Assembly (NCBI GenBank): GCA_963575745.1
Contig: CAUYUJ010017790.1
Span: forward strand, 87,001-151,000
Reading direction: 5' to 3'
Length of the DNA: 64,000 bases
Source of the DNA: Prorocentrum cordatum
Lineage: Eukaryota > Sar > Dinophyceae > Prorocentrales > Prorocentraceae
Shown: piece after piece, positions 31,666 to 42,359 of the stretch
How the letters are laid out: the number at the start of each line of letters is the position of its first letter
Numbering within the stretch: the first letter of the stretch is position 1
The notes under the pieces: generated by a model
The model's database searches: none
What the model was told of the DNA's origin: nothing
Seen by the model: the letters and a program-made list of their open reading frames with translations, nothing else
Position numbers and translations under genes: made by a program

Positions 31666-31924
31666 AGGGCCCCCAGAGGCCGAAGACGACGAAAACTGCC
31701 GTCCTGGTTTTGTCACGACGCGGGCACGTCCGGGAATCCATCCTCCCCCTTCTCCTCCTCGAGCCTCCGCGATATCCTCATCGGCCCTCGTCGATCCTCG
31801 ATCCACCTCGATCCTCCCCTCCCGAGCCTCCTCGATCCTCCTCGCTCCTCCTCATCCCGATCCTCTGCGATCCTCCTCGATCACCGATCCTCCTCCTCTC
31901 GAGCCTCCCCCTGTGACTGGACAA

Positions 31925-32264
31925 GCGCGTTCCACTACTCGCACAGTAACTACTCGCAAATGGCCTGGATCCGTCACGGGGGATGCACGACACATGACAT
32001 GGAGGAAGACATACTATTGCTCGGACGTTTGCGAGTAGGCACTTTGCGAGTATCGGGTCGGGCGAAAGGGGGGGATAGCAAAGGGGGGGTTTGAGAATCA
32101 GCTCACGTAGCTGATTTTCCCGGCGCCTCCCGGCGCCGGGAGGCGCCCATGTATCGAGGAATCGGCCCCTCGGTCGAGCCGAAACCAGCTGCATGCAGCA
32201 GATTTCGTAACCCTCCCTTTCCCAAACCCCCCCTTTCGCCCGACCCGAGAGTAGTGGAACGCGC
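31925..32264. mobile_element. Inverted-repeat (MITE-like) element, 340 bp
   Basis: The left end reads GCGCGTTCCACTACTCGC; the right end, inverted, reads GCGCGTTCCACTACTC followed by TCGGGTCGGGCGAAAGGGGG. The latter string also occurs in the left half at 32053-32073, so the left arm is split by about 110 bp containing repeated GCGAGTA motifs. A central hairpin (CGGCGCCTCCCGGCGCCGGG) lies near 32120. Flanks show only a possible GCGC duplication. No coding capacity. Confidence 0.7.
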
Positions 32265-32465
32265 CCGGCGAGCAACAGTGCAGCAGTGTATCAATGCCAC
32301 TGGAAGCTCATGAGAACGCTTTTTCCGTCGGCAGCGAGGCGGGCTGAATCCGCTCCCGCGTGGCAGCGACGCAGGGGCACCACGGAGCGAAGGGGCCGGC
32401 ATGCGGGAGGAGGGAGAAGGAAAGAAAGGGCGGCCGCGGGGAAGGAGAGAAGGGCGAACGCCTAG

Positions 32466-32530
32466 AGTCCTCCTCCTCCTCCTCCTCCTCCTCCTCCTCC
32501 TCCTCCTCCTCCTCCTCCTCCTCCTCCTCC
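32466..32530. repeat. CCT array
   Basis: Perfect CCT triplets abutting the TIR element at 32531. Confidence 0.95.
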
Positions 32531-32714
32531 TCGGCTACACGCAAGAGTGATCCTGGGTAAGAGTGACCTTTGGTGCGCGGCTTTTGGGGGGCCGCGGGGG
32601 GACCAAACCTGGACGCGCAAGCCGCTGCTCCTGCTTCGTTTCCGGCCACCTGGGGACCCATCTGTGCCCGCACCAAAGGTCACTCCGGCGAAAGGTGACT
32701 CTTGCGTCTAGTCG
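32531..32714. mobile_element. TCG-TIR family element, copy A (184 bp)
   Basis: The left terminus starts TCGGCTACACGCAAGAGTGA and ends TGACCTTTGGTGCG. The inverted right terminus starts TCGACTAGACGCAAGAGT and ends AGTGACCTTTGGTGCG. The inverted repeats are about 45 bp. The same termini occur at 51590-52010. No coding capacity; probably non-autonomous. Confidence 0.8.
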
Positions 32715-33107
32715 ATAGAGGCGGAAGCCTTCCGCCAAGAGCAGCCGGGGCGGCCCGCGGGCGGCGGGGACGGCGTCCGGGGGCCGGAGCGCCAGCCAGA
32801 CAGGCCGCGTCAGCAGGCGCGGCTCATGAGAAGACAGGCAACAGTGGAGAGGAGAGGTGATGCACACCACTGGCGCTGCCACCAGAGAGGAGAGGTGTGT
32901 CTCCTCGCGCCGTAACGGTGTTCGCGCGCGGAGCACTACTGCTCATGCGCGGAAAGCCACGATATCGTATGTGCTTTCGCGAGATGCTTGCTATAGTTTC
33001 GCGCGCTGCCACCATGATAACATAAGCTCCAGGAAGGGGCACCTCCCGATGCTTCGTGGCTTCGCCCATTTCCTGACTCTGGACGTCACGATGGCAGGCA
33101 TCGACCC
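32715..33107. other. Unique DNA between two inverted-repeat elements
   Basis: GC-rich sequence with a local GGAGAGGAGAGG patch near 32848 and 32887. No gene is seen. Confidence 0.4.
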
Positions 33108-33112
33108 CCTGT

Positions 33113-33293
33113 CTGGGTAGTCGAAGCCAATCTGGCGCCAATCTGGCAGGCCCAATCTGGCAAACGGGGGCAACCTGGCGAGGGAGCCAGCGCGAATCCA
33201 GTCTGGCGAAGAACCCAAATCCTCCAGCTTGGCTTGGCCAGATTGGCCCGTGGGGCCCAATCCAATCTGACAGTCTGGCCTTCGACTACCCAG
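33113..33293. mobile_element. MITE-like element with 5-bp target duplication (181 bp)
   Basis: The left end CTGGGTAGTCGAAGCCAATC and inverted right end CTGGGTAGTCGAAGGCCAGA form terminal inverted repeats of about 22 bp. CCTGT flanks both sides (33108-33112 and 33294-33298). The interior contains several CCAATCTGGC motifs in both orientations. No coding capacity. Confidence 0.85.
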
Positions 33294-33479
33294 CCTGTCT
33301 CTCCCTCTCCTTCCGGGCTCCTGCTGCTCCTTCGGGGGCGGGGGCGGGCGGAGGGCGGCGGGCAGGGCGAGGCCCGGGAGTCCTGCAGCGACCAGTCGTT
33401 CTTCAGCGGCGGCTCGTACTGCAGCCCGTGGGTGTGCAGCTCGCGGGGCCGGTCGAAGTAGGAGCGGACCTCGGCCACC

Positions 33480-34140
33480 CTCGCGAGGAGGAGGAGGCGG
33501 AGGAGGGGGAGGCAGAACGGGAGGCGGAGGAGGGGGAGGAGGAGGAGGAGGAGGAGGAGGAGGAGGAGGAGAAGGAGGAGAAGGGAAGGAGGAGGCGGCG
33601 GAGGATGAGGAGGAGGAGGAGAAGGGAAGGAGAGGCGGCGAGGAGGAGGCGGCAGCGGCGGAGGGGGAGCGAGAAGGGAGAGAGGGGGAGAAGGAGGAAG
33701 AGGGGGAGGAGGGGAGGAGGATCAGGCGGAGGAGAAGGAGGACATGAGGAGGAGGAGGAGGAGGAGGAGGAGGAGGAGGAGGAGGAGCTGCGAGGAAGAG
33801 CGAGGAGGAGCGGATGAGGAACCAGGATGAGCGAGGAACGAGGAGGAGGAGGAAGAGGAGGAGAACGAGAAACTGTGCGAGCTGCTCCCTGCGCGGCCGG
33901 GAAGGGCAATAGCGATGAGAGAGAAGAGGAGGACGGGGAGGAGGACAGGGGGAAGGAGGGGGGGGGCAGCAGGAGGGCGAGGGCGAGGGGGGGGGGTGGA
34001 GGAGGAAGAGGAGGCGGAGGGCGAGGAGGGGGGCGAGGAGGTGGGGGAAGAGAACCAGAGCGGGGGGGAGAAGCAGGAGGGGGGATGGGGGAGGGGGGAG
34101 GAGGAGGAGGAAGAAAGCCAGTGTAGACGAGCAGGGGGGG
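33480..34140. repeat. GGA/GGGG purine array
   Basis: Interrupted GGA triplets with G-runs. Both strands are open as Arg/Glu/Gly or Pro/Ser/Leu. Confidence 0.88.
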
Positions 34141-34602
34141 AGGAGGAGAGGTGCGGGGGGAGTAGGGGGGACTGCGCTGGAGTTCGCTGGTAGCCACAAT
34201 GTGGTAGGAGAGGTCGGGGGGCGAGAAGGAGGGGCAAGAACAAGGAGGGGTGGAAACAAGGAGGAGGGGTAGGAGAGGTCGGGGCGACGAGGGGGGGAGG
34301 AATGCCAAGAAGCAGGAGGTGTCGGGCGGTTTGGAGCAAGCGGCGAACGAGGGCAGAAAGGCGGGACTCGGGGTCGGCCATCTGTGCCAAGGGGCTCTGG
34401 CGCGCAAGTTCTTTAAGGACAGGCCCCTCTTCCCCTTCAAGGAGGAGGTCGCCGCTCCCGTACCCAACGCCGCAACACTTCCCGCTCGCCCATCAGCTCG
34501 AGGCGGTTCCGCCCCTGGCCTCTGTTCATGGGGTACAGATCACAGAAAGAGCGTGATCTACCGCTGCTGGCGGAAAACCGGGAGGGGGGGCACTGGGGGT
34601 TC

Positions 34603-34836
34603 CCAACCCATCCCCCCCCCTCGAAAAGCGGGGGGGGGTCACTACCGGTTCGAACCCCTCCCCCCCCGTCCATCATGAAAATGGGGGGGGGGTCACTACC
34701 GGTTCGAACCCCCCCCCTCGAAAACCGGGGGGGGGGGGGTCACTTCCGGTTCGACCCCCCCCCCCGAAAACCGTGGGGGTCACTACCGGTTCGAACCCCC
34801 CCCTCGCCGCCGGCAAACGATTCCCGCTCCTCGGGA
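34603..34836. repeat. Left arm of a foldback: tandem GGTTCGAACC units
   Basis: Units of about 55-65 bp made of CGAAAACCGGGGGG, then GGTCACTACCGGTTCGAACC and a C-run, repeated four times. The innermost end (GCCGGCAAACGATTCCCG) is inverted at 35700-35720. Confidence 0.85.
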
Positions 34837-35695
34837 CAATTGGACAATGGTGGGGATGCTGGGACAGTGGTGGGAACGGTGGTGGTGGGGACAGTGGTGC
34901 GGGGACAGTGGGACAGTGGTGCGGACAGTGGTGGGGGCAGTGGTAGTGGGGACAGTGGTGAGGGGACAGCGGGACAGTGGTGGGGACAGTGGGACGGTGG
35001 TGGGGACGGTAGTGGTGGGGACAGTGGTGAAGGCGGTGGTGAGGACAGTGGTGGGACAGTAGTACAGTGGGGAAAGTGGTGGGGACAGTGGGGACAGTGG
35101 GACAGTGGTGGCGACCGTGGGGGAAGTGGGGAGAGTGGGACCGTGGTGGGACAATGGTGGGGAGAGTGGGGACAGTGAGACACTGGCGGGGGCACTGGTA
35201 GGGACAGCGAGAACAATGGTGGGAACAGTGGGGACAGTGGGACAGTGGTGGGGACGGTGGTGGTGGGGACAGTGGTGTGGGGATAGTGGGAATGTGGTGG
35301 AAACAGTGGGACAGTGGAGGGTACAGTGGTGGTGGGGACAGTGGTGAGTGCGGTGGCGAGGACGGCGGTGGGATAATGGGACAGAGGTACAGTGGGGACA
35401 GTGGTGGGGACAGCGGGGACAGTGGTGGGAACAGTGGGACAGCTCAGTGGGACAGCGGCGGTGACAGTGGGACAGTGGGACAGTGGGGACAGTGGGACAG
35501 TGGTTGGGGCCGAGGAGAAAGTGGGGAGAGTGGAACCGTGGTGGAAACACTGGTGGGGACAGTGGGGACAGTGCGACAGTGGTGGGGGCACTGGTGGGGA
35601 CAGTGGGGACGGTGGTGGGAACAGTGGGGACAGTCGTGGTGAGGACAGTGGTGCTGGGGACAGCAGTGGGTGATGTGGTGCGGACGGTGGTAGGG
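34837..35695. repeat. GACAGTGGTGGG minisatellite
   Basis: About 860 bp of 9-15-bp variants of GTGGGGACA/GACAGTGGGACAGTGG. Larger groups recur (for example GTGGTGGGGACGGTGGTGGT). All frames are open. Confidence 0.93.
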
Positions 35696-35980
35696 ACCCG
35701 GGAGTCGTTTGCTGGCGGTGAGCGCGGGGAGGGGGGGAGGGGGAGGGGTTCGAACCGGTAGTGACCTCCCCCCGGGTTTCGAGGGGGGGGTTCGAATCGC
35801 CGGTACGGTAGTGACCCCCCCTGGTTTTCGAGGGGGGGGGCTGTTCGAACTGGTAGTGGCCCCCCCCCTGGTTTTCGAGGGAGGGGGGTTCGAACGGGTA
35901 ATGACCCCCTCCGGTTTTCCAGAGGAGGGGGGTTTCGAACGGGTAGTTAGTGACCCCCCCGGTTTTCCGGAGGGGGGGGG
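35696..35980. repeat. Right arm of the foldback, inverted
   Basis: GGGAGTCGTTTGCTGGCGG is followed by GGTTCGAACCGGTAGTGACC, TTTTCGAGGGGGGG and further units: the same modules as 34603-34836 in reverse orientation. Confidence 0.85.
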
Positions 35981-36239
35981 GAATCAAAAAAGGGAGGGGT
36001 TTGCCAGGGGGGAAGGAGGGGGGGGTGGGGGGTTTCCAGCAGGGGGGGATTTTCGAAGGGGGGAGGTGACCCCCGGGTTCCGGAGGAAGAGGGGGGAGAA
36101 TTTTCCACAGCAAAGCGGCGGTGGATCACGCTCTCTCAGATCACAAGAGCTCTGACCAGGTTGGGCGAGGTCAATCATGCCTGCCCGCGCCTGTACATGA
36201 CACCGTCTCTTGTCGACAACGACTATTGCATCGTTTCCG

Positions 36240-37860
36240 TGATCCTCCTCCTCATCCTCCTCCTCCTCTTCCTCCTCGTCCTCTCCTCCTCCTCCTCCTC
36301 CTCCTCCTCCTCCTCCTCCTCCTCATCCTCATCCTCCTCCTCCCTTGTTGCCCTCCTCCACTCCTACGGCTGCTACTCCTCCTGCTCATCATGTTACTAT
36401 TCCTTCTCATCCAGATCATCATCCTGTTCCTCCTCCTCATCATCATCATCCTCGTCCTGATCCTTATCCTCAGCCTCATCCTTCCCCTCCTCGTTCGACC
36501 GCTTGGCCCATATGGGATTGGCGCTCGCCAGGCAGCAAAGGTTCGACCCTTCCTTCGTGGATAGCGTATCGTGTCCTCCTCGTCATCCTCCTCCTCATCA
36601 TCATAAGCATCCACAACGACCAGAACCGTATCATCATGTTGGTCATTGCCAGCAGCAGCATGATCATCAGCATAATCGTCCACGGCGTCAGTATCATCAT
36701 TACTAGCATCCTCGGCAGCATCATCAGCATCATCAACATCGTTGCCACCACCATCACCAACATCATCAACATCGTCGTCATCATCGGCAGAAGCATCAAC
36801 ATCGTAATCATCGACATCACTTTTAGCATCATCATCATCACCACCACCAGAAACGACATCACCATACTAAGCCTGAGCATGATCGTCATTGTCATCGTCA
36901 TCAGCATCAGTCACATCATCATCCTCATCTTCATCAACAGCAGCATCATCAGCATCATTAACAGCATCATCATCATCAACATCGTCATCATCATCATCAG
37001 CAGCATCATCAGCATCACCATCATCATCAGCAGCATCGTCATCAGCACCATCGTCATCGTAAGCATCATCATCATGATCGTCATAGTCATCAGCATCATC
37101 AGCATCACCATCATCAGCATCATGATCATCATCAACATCATGATCACTAGCACCGTCATCAGCATCATTGTCATCATCATCAGCATCAACATCATCATCA
37201 TCATCACATCGGCATCATCATCACTTGCATCGTCGTCACCATCACCACCATCATCATCATCATCAGCATCATCATCATCAACATCGGCAACATCATCATC
37301 AGCATCAGCATCATTATCATTATCATCAGCATCATCATCAACAACATCATCATCATCGCCACCATCATCAACATCCTCATCATCACCGTCATCGTTATCG
37401 CCATCATCATTATCAGCATCATCAGCATCATCGTCGTCGTCATCGTCATCGTCATCGTCATCATCAGCATCATCAAAATTCATCATCCTCGCGACCCTCA
37501 CCACCACCAGCATCATCATCACCACCACGATCAGCAGCATTATCATCACAATCATCATCATCGTCATCAGCATCATTATCAGTCTCTTACTCATCCTCAT
37601 CATCGTCATCATCATCGTTATCGTTATCATCATCAGCATCATCATCAGCATTGTCATCGTCACCACCATCATCATCAGCATCATAATCGTCATAATCGTC
37701 ATCATCGGCATCGCCATAATCATCGTCATCATCATCACTAACATCATCCTCGTCATCGTCATCGTCATCGTCATCGCCATAACTGACACCATCATCATCA
37801 CCATCATCAACATCATCATCACCACCATCAACATCATCACCATCTCGCTCCGCTCCCCCG
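36240..37860. repeat. CCT then ATC/CAG array
   Basis: CCT triplets (36245-36345) pass into CAT/CAG/CAC triplets (36425-37850), with a short unique island at 36490-36590. With the CCT array at 38010-38290 this repeats the CCT-ATC-CCT order of 29.3-31.7 kb. Confidence 0.92.
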
Positions 37861-37864
37861 CTGC

Positions 37865-38000
37865 CGCCCCCCCCCGACGTTCTTGTTGAGGACAGCGTTG
37901 CACACCGAGAACGAGATGCTGTGCTTGTCGTCCCAGGGCGGTCTCGGCCTTCCGTCGACGGGCGCTTGGGCCTCCCCCCGATTGACGAAATCCGCTCGAT
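37865..38000 (-). other. Short island with possible coding fragment
   Basis: Between two arrays the minus strand reads ADFVNRGEAQAPVDGRPRPP, then WDDKHSISFSVCNAVLNKNV, which has a normal protein composition unlike its surroundings. I do not recognise the family. It could be an exon remnant captured between microsatellites. Confidence 0.3.
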
Positions 38001-38009
38001 GGGGGGGGC

Positions 38010-38290
38010 TCCTCCTCCTTCTCCTCCTCCTCCTTCTCCTCCTCCTCGAATTACAATCAGCATCTTCGTCATCATCATTCCTCCTCCTTCGCCTCCTTTT
38101 CTTCCAACTTCTCCTCCTCCTCCTCTCCTCCTCCTCCTCCTCCTCCTCCTCCTCCTCCTCCTCCTCCTCCTCGTTTCCACCCCTACCTTCTCAACCTCCT
38201 CTTTGCCCTCCTCCCCTACATGATCATCCTTCTCGTTTTCGTCCTCCTCCTCCTCCTCATGCTCTTCCTCCTCCTCCTCCTCTTCACCTC
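38010..38290. repeat. CCT array
   Basis: Interrupted CCT triplets with a longer pure run at about 38115-38172. Confidence 0.92.
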
Positions 38291-39000
38291 ACCTCCCTCC
38301 GTGTGAAGAGGAAGGTGGCTGCCATGGAATCCCTCGATACCGTTTGGCATTTGCTGCAATGGAACAGCCAATCTCGAGTTCCAAGGGCGAGGAATCAACC
38401 GAGATAAAAGCGCTGCCTGGAGACCAACACCTGCAGTCGTGGGGTAGCGATGCAGCCAGAGGACGACGACGAAGCGACGAAGAAGGGAGGAAAGGGGGGA
38501 AGAGGAGGGGGACGAGGAGGGGGAAGAGGAGGGGGAGAGGAGGGGGAGAGGACGGGAAGGCGAAGGAAGGATGAGAAAACACATGGAAACATGAAACATA
38601 AAGATGGAGAGGGAGTCGGAAGTCGGAATAAAAAGGAGGGGGAACGCTAAGGTAGGATAACACGGACCGTGCAACTCGTCTACACTTCGCACCGACATAT
38701 ACCTTCTCAGCACGGCCGAATTGGAGCGTTGCATGTAGTGACGGATACACTTCGTGTCGTGGGCACGATCCCAAGCTCGGCAAACGTCAAGCTCTTGGCG
38801 GTTGGCTCAGCGCGCAGCGAACCAACTCGACTACAAAACAAGAGAATGACTCCGGTTGCTCGGCAAACTTCAGGCGAACACGGAACGCCAGGATGGCGCA
38901 GGACGGTGGCCACGGCAGCGCTGGAATGATCCACACGCTGGAGCCCAGACGTAACCAGGGACATCGGCAAATCGCCGCGGTGACAGGCACCTGTACACAT
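38291..39000. other. Unique DNA, no gene recognised
   Basis: Includes a GGGGA-rich patch (38486-38560). Open frames lack known motifs. Confidence 0.4.
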
Positions 39001-39415
39001 ATGTCTATATGTATATATATACAAATATGTGTATATATGAAGATATACGATGGACCATTGGAGCACATGCCCAATCCACACCTATGCATTTGTACACCGG
39101 TATAGTATACATGCATGCATGTGTGTATGTATGTATGTACGCGCACATGAATATATGTATGTATGCAGTGTGAATATATGCATGTATGTATGTATGTCTG
39201 TATGTATGCACGTGTGTATCTACAACTGTATGTGCGTACGTATGTCTACATGCATGTATGTATGTATGCATGTATGTATGTATGGATGGATGTATGTATA
39301 TATGTATGTACGTATGTGTGTGCGTGCTATGCATATATGTATGTATATATATATACACTATGGAATTATATATACGTGTGTATGCATGCGCATGTATGGC
39401 CGACACCCCGAATAA
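39001..39415. repeat. TATG tetranucleotide array
   Basis: Imperfect TATG/CATG/TGTA units over about 400 bp, AT-rich against the GC-rich background. A TA run follows at 39660-39683. Confidence 0.93.
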
Positions 39416-39708
39416 CCACAAATGCATAGTAATTGTATTAGTACCATGTTAAGAAATACTATCAATTGCCTCCTCCAAGATCGCGGTCGTCCTCATACTC
39501 CTGCTCCTCCTCCGTTTCCTCCCTTCTTGCCCCGAAGTAAACATACATGTGACTGGTTGTATGTGCACACATACATCTGTAATACTAGAACTGCAACGGA
39601 TATCATATATAACAAAGGAAAAGAGTTGATGCTATCGATGTATAAGCAAATGTACATATCTATATATATATATATATATATATGTATAGATATGTGTGTG
39701 TGTGATCA

Positions 39709-39880
39709 CACATCCTGTAAGGCGGACTTCAAAACAGCGGCAGACAGGCGTAGGCCGTCGCACTATCCAGCTGAAGCTCACATTTCTCAGACAGGATGAA
39801 ACATACATCCGTTCACTGCGGTATCGAAAAGAACAAACCGCGTTTTGCGTGCAACAGTACGTTATCATCAGCTGACATTC
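39709..39880 (-). repeat. Split direct repeat B2
   Basis: 172 bp (plus strand CACATCCTGTAAGGCGG ... CATCAGCTGACATTC), a direct copy of 40044-40214. Weaker similarity extends about 70 bp further right in both copies (GGTGGC..GCGGGGCA, GCGAACAAA). Confidence 0.93.
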
Positions 39881-39944
39881 CCCTTGGATGAGGGGTCCGT
39901 GAAACACGTCGACCCGTAAGGGTGGCAGGCGGGGCATGGGAGGC

Positions 39945-40042
39945 GAACAAAGAAAGGACTACTGACGACCCCCTTCAATGGCATCGCTTGTGTCCGAAAG
40001 CCTCTCCCTCTCTCTGAGGAAAACGCGTATGAATTGACATTC
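39945..40042 (-). repeat. Split direct repeat A2
   Basis: GGACTACTGACGACCCCCTT through GGAAAACGCGTATGAATTG. A direct copy lies at 46543-46659. Confidence 0.92.
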
Positions 40043-40043
40043 G

Positions 40044-40214
40044 CACATCTTGTAAGACGGTCTTCAAGAAAGCGGCGGGCAGGCGTAGGCCGTCGCACTG
40101 CCCAGCTGAAGCTCACATTTTCCAGACAGGATGAAACATACATCCGGTCACAGCGGTATCGAAAGAAGAAATCGCGCTTTGCGTGCAACAGTACGCTCTC
40201 ATCAGCTGAAATTC
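40044..40214 (-). repeat. Split direct repeat B1
   Basis: 171 bp direct copy of B2, adjacent to A2, just downstream of the recombinase stop codon. Confidence 0.93.
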
Positions 40215-40270
40215 GCATATCCCGCATCACGACCTGAGTGGTGGCGGGGCAGTGGTAGGAGACGAACAAA

Positions 40271-40675
40271 TCAAGAATGCTGGCGAAAGGATCTCCTGAG
40301 CAGGTCTGGGAGCTCACGACCAGCGGCCAACGCAGCTCTCATCTGCTGTGTCGTCATTTTGTGCATTGACCGAAAAATTGTGGCGTGCTTTAGGTACCCG
40401 CGCACGGATGCAGCACACTTCGATGTTCCACGATCCTGGATATGCTGTAGGCTCAAGGCCCTTGAGTATGCATCCGTCGAGGGGCCAGTATGCCGAAAAC
40501 AGTGGGGCACGATGCGTGGGCTTTGAAGCTCCAAAGCTTCGCGGGTCTGTTTGACAGTTTTCTCGTAGGTCTGAAGAGTGAGATGCCTGAAGATCCGCTC
40601 GCCCTCGTGAGCGGAAGCACGCAAGTAATTGGCAGCGTCTTTGACGAAGGCGCGGTCCAGGATCTCCACGGGCAA
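40271..40675 (-). CDS. Tyrosine recombinase, catalytic C-terminal part
   Basis: A 134-codon frame carrying the tyrosine recombinase signature. HCFRHTGPSTDAYSR holds the HxxR pair (His and catalytic Arg). QHIQDRGTSKCAASVRGYLK holds the motif ending in the nucleophilic Tyr. Such recombinases integrate circular cDNA of DIRS-order elements without a target duplication. The N-terminal half must lie upstream in other phases. Tyr, His and Arg are all present in this segment. The stop at 40271 lies 57 bp before repeat B1. Confidence 0.75.
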   Translation of the reverse strand: MPVEILDRAFVKDAANYLRASAHEGERIFRHLTLQTYEKTVKQTREALELQSPRIVPHCFRHTGPSTDAYSRALSLQHIQDRGTSKCAASVRGYLKHATIFRSMHKMTTQQMRAALAAGRELPDLLRRSFRQHS

Positions 40676-41606
40676 TGCGCCATCCTGCTTTCCTGACGCG
40701 GCGCGCCCTGCCCGCGAACTCGGGGCCGAGACGAGGCCCCAGTCCGCGCGCCGCGAGCCGCGCTGCCTCAGCGGCGGCAGCTCAATCGGGCAAAGATTCT
40801 AAATGCGGCCCGGCATCAAACGCAGCCAGCCCCGCAGCGCGGGGAGCGCGTGACCTCCGCGGCCCAGGTGGGGCAGGCGCAGCAGCGCGCAGCCACGCAG
40901 CGCCCGCCTGCCGAGCTGGGGCTGCTCCCACTGCGCGCGCAGCCACTCGGAATATTCAGACATCGCGGAGTCGGCCGCCTCGGGCGTTCGGAGGCTGCGC
41001 CCCCTGCCAGAGGCCCAGGCCTTGAACTCGCCGACCTAGGCCTTGTAGGTGGCGAGGGTGGCGGGCGTGACGCTGCGCTCCACCAGGTTTCGCGGCCGCG
41101 CAGCTGGTCCGCGTCGCGCTGCTGGCGGCCGCGCCAGCCTCTGCCTGCTGCCGCCGCGCGGCCTCGAGCTCTCGGCCGCGCTCGCGCCCGGGCTGCCAGG
41201 CGCAAGCGATGAGCCGCTCCAGGGCGACGTCGAGGTCGCGGCCAAGGGGCGGGGCTGACTTCCACTCGTCAAAGCCCCCTCGCCGACGGCGCCGACATCC
41301 TGGATCGGCCGCTTCAGCGAGACTGGCCTTGCTGACGAGGCGTCGGCAGCGGGCGCTGGCGGGGGCGGAAAACATGCGGCGACGACGAGCCTCTGCAAGG
41401 ATGAGCCGAGCTACGCTGAAGCAGAACTTTGAGCCGTAGATCCCCGCATGCCGCGAGGCTTGCTTCCAGCGAGAATCTCGCCAATCAGCATCCCATGCAC
41501 GCAACTTGCCCGTCGCAAGTGCGCGGGCGCGATTCCCTGGACATCTCTTTACCCACTTATACAACCCGCGAAGAGTGCCAGTCAGACGACTCGGCTTCGC
41601 GATCAA
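40676..41606 (-). pseudogene. Tyrosine recombinase N-terminal region, frameshifted
   Basis: Minus-strand open frames (41606-40956, 41265-40816) are Arg/Ala-rich, with short plausible stretches (LTGTLRGLYKWVKRCPGNRA, SVARLILAEARRRR). Position between the RNase H-like region and the recombinase catalytic core suggests the recombinase core-binding part, but the family is not visible directly. Confidence 0.35.
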
Positions 41607-42359
41607 ACCTTCGAATCTGCAGGCATGAAATTCAACGACTGAAACGCGATCGTCGGCCAGAAACTCTTGGATCGGATCACAGCCCCAGAGACGCGAGGTT
41701 CAACTATTCTCTAGGGCGAAAGCCACATTCGACTTCAGACTCTGTCGGATGACCTCAAAGGAGAACCAGGCGCGGCGGGACCCCGAGATCCTTCTCCCAG
41801 GCCACCTCGAGGTTCTTGACCCCCGCGCCAGGCGAGAGCGAAGGCGCTGCAGGGGGCACCTGGCCACGCGCGCAGGACATGGCCACGTTGAATGAGCCCG
41901 ATGAGATACTGCCGAACCTTATGCCTAGTAGATAATATTCCAGACCTCTGGAGAACTCGATGCCTTCGCCGCGCGGGGCGCCCGAAGACGCGACGGCCCT
42001 CGCAAGGCCTTCCTTCCCCGCAAAGAGCCCCAAGAAGACCGCGCCCCGTCGAGCGCGCGCAGTCCGGCTAGGATCGCAAATGGCTCGCCTGTCGCGTAGA
42101 ACTGGAGCGCCTGCAGAGGCCTGAGGGGCAACGGCAGCGGGAGGAAACGGGGGGCGCCTGGAGCACCCAGCAGACGCGACGCCCAGCATGGAGCCCCCGT
42201 TGGAGCCGCAGAGGAGAATGCGGGAGGACACCGCAGAGGACCAAGTATAGGACCAAGTAGAGGCCGTGGCTGATGACGACGCCGGAGAGCATCTTGCGGC
42301 CCTTGTTGAAGCCAGGAAGCCGCCGAGGCCCTCGAGATGCCTGGAGGGGCCTCGTTCAT

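Noticed and set aside
29650-32094. 814-codon open frame rich in His
   Set aside because: It is produced by CAT/CAC triplets and the CCT array. No domain, and the other frames and strand are also open.
34640-34800. GGTTCGAACC as tRNA or SINE B-box
   Set aside because: The motif is repeated in a tandem palindromic module and no A-box or cloverleaf fits.
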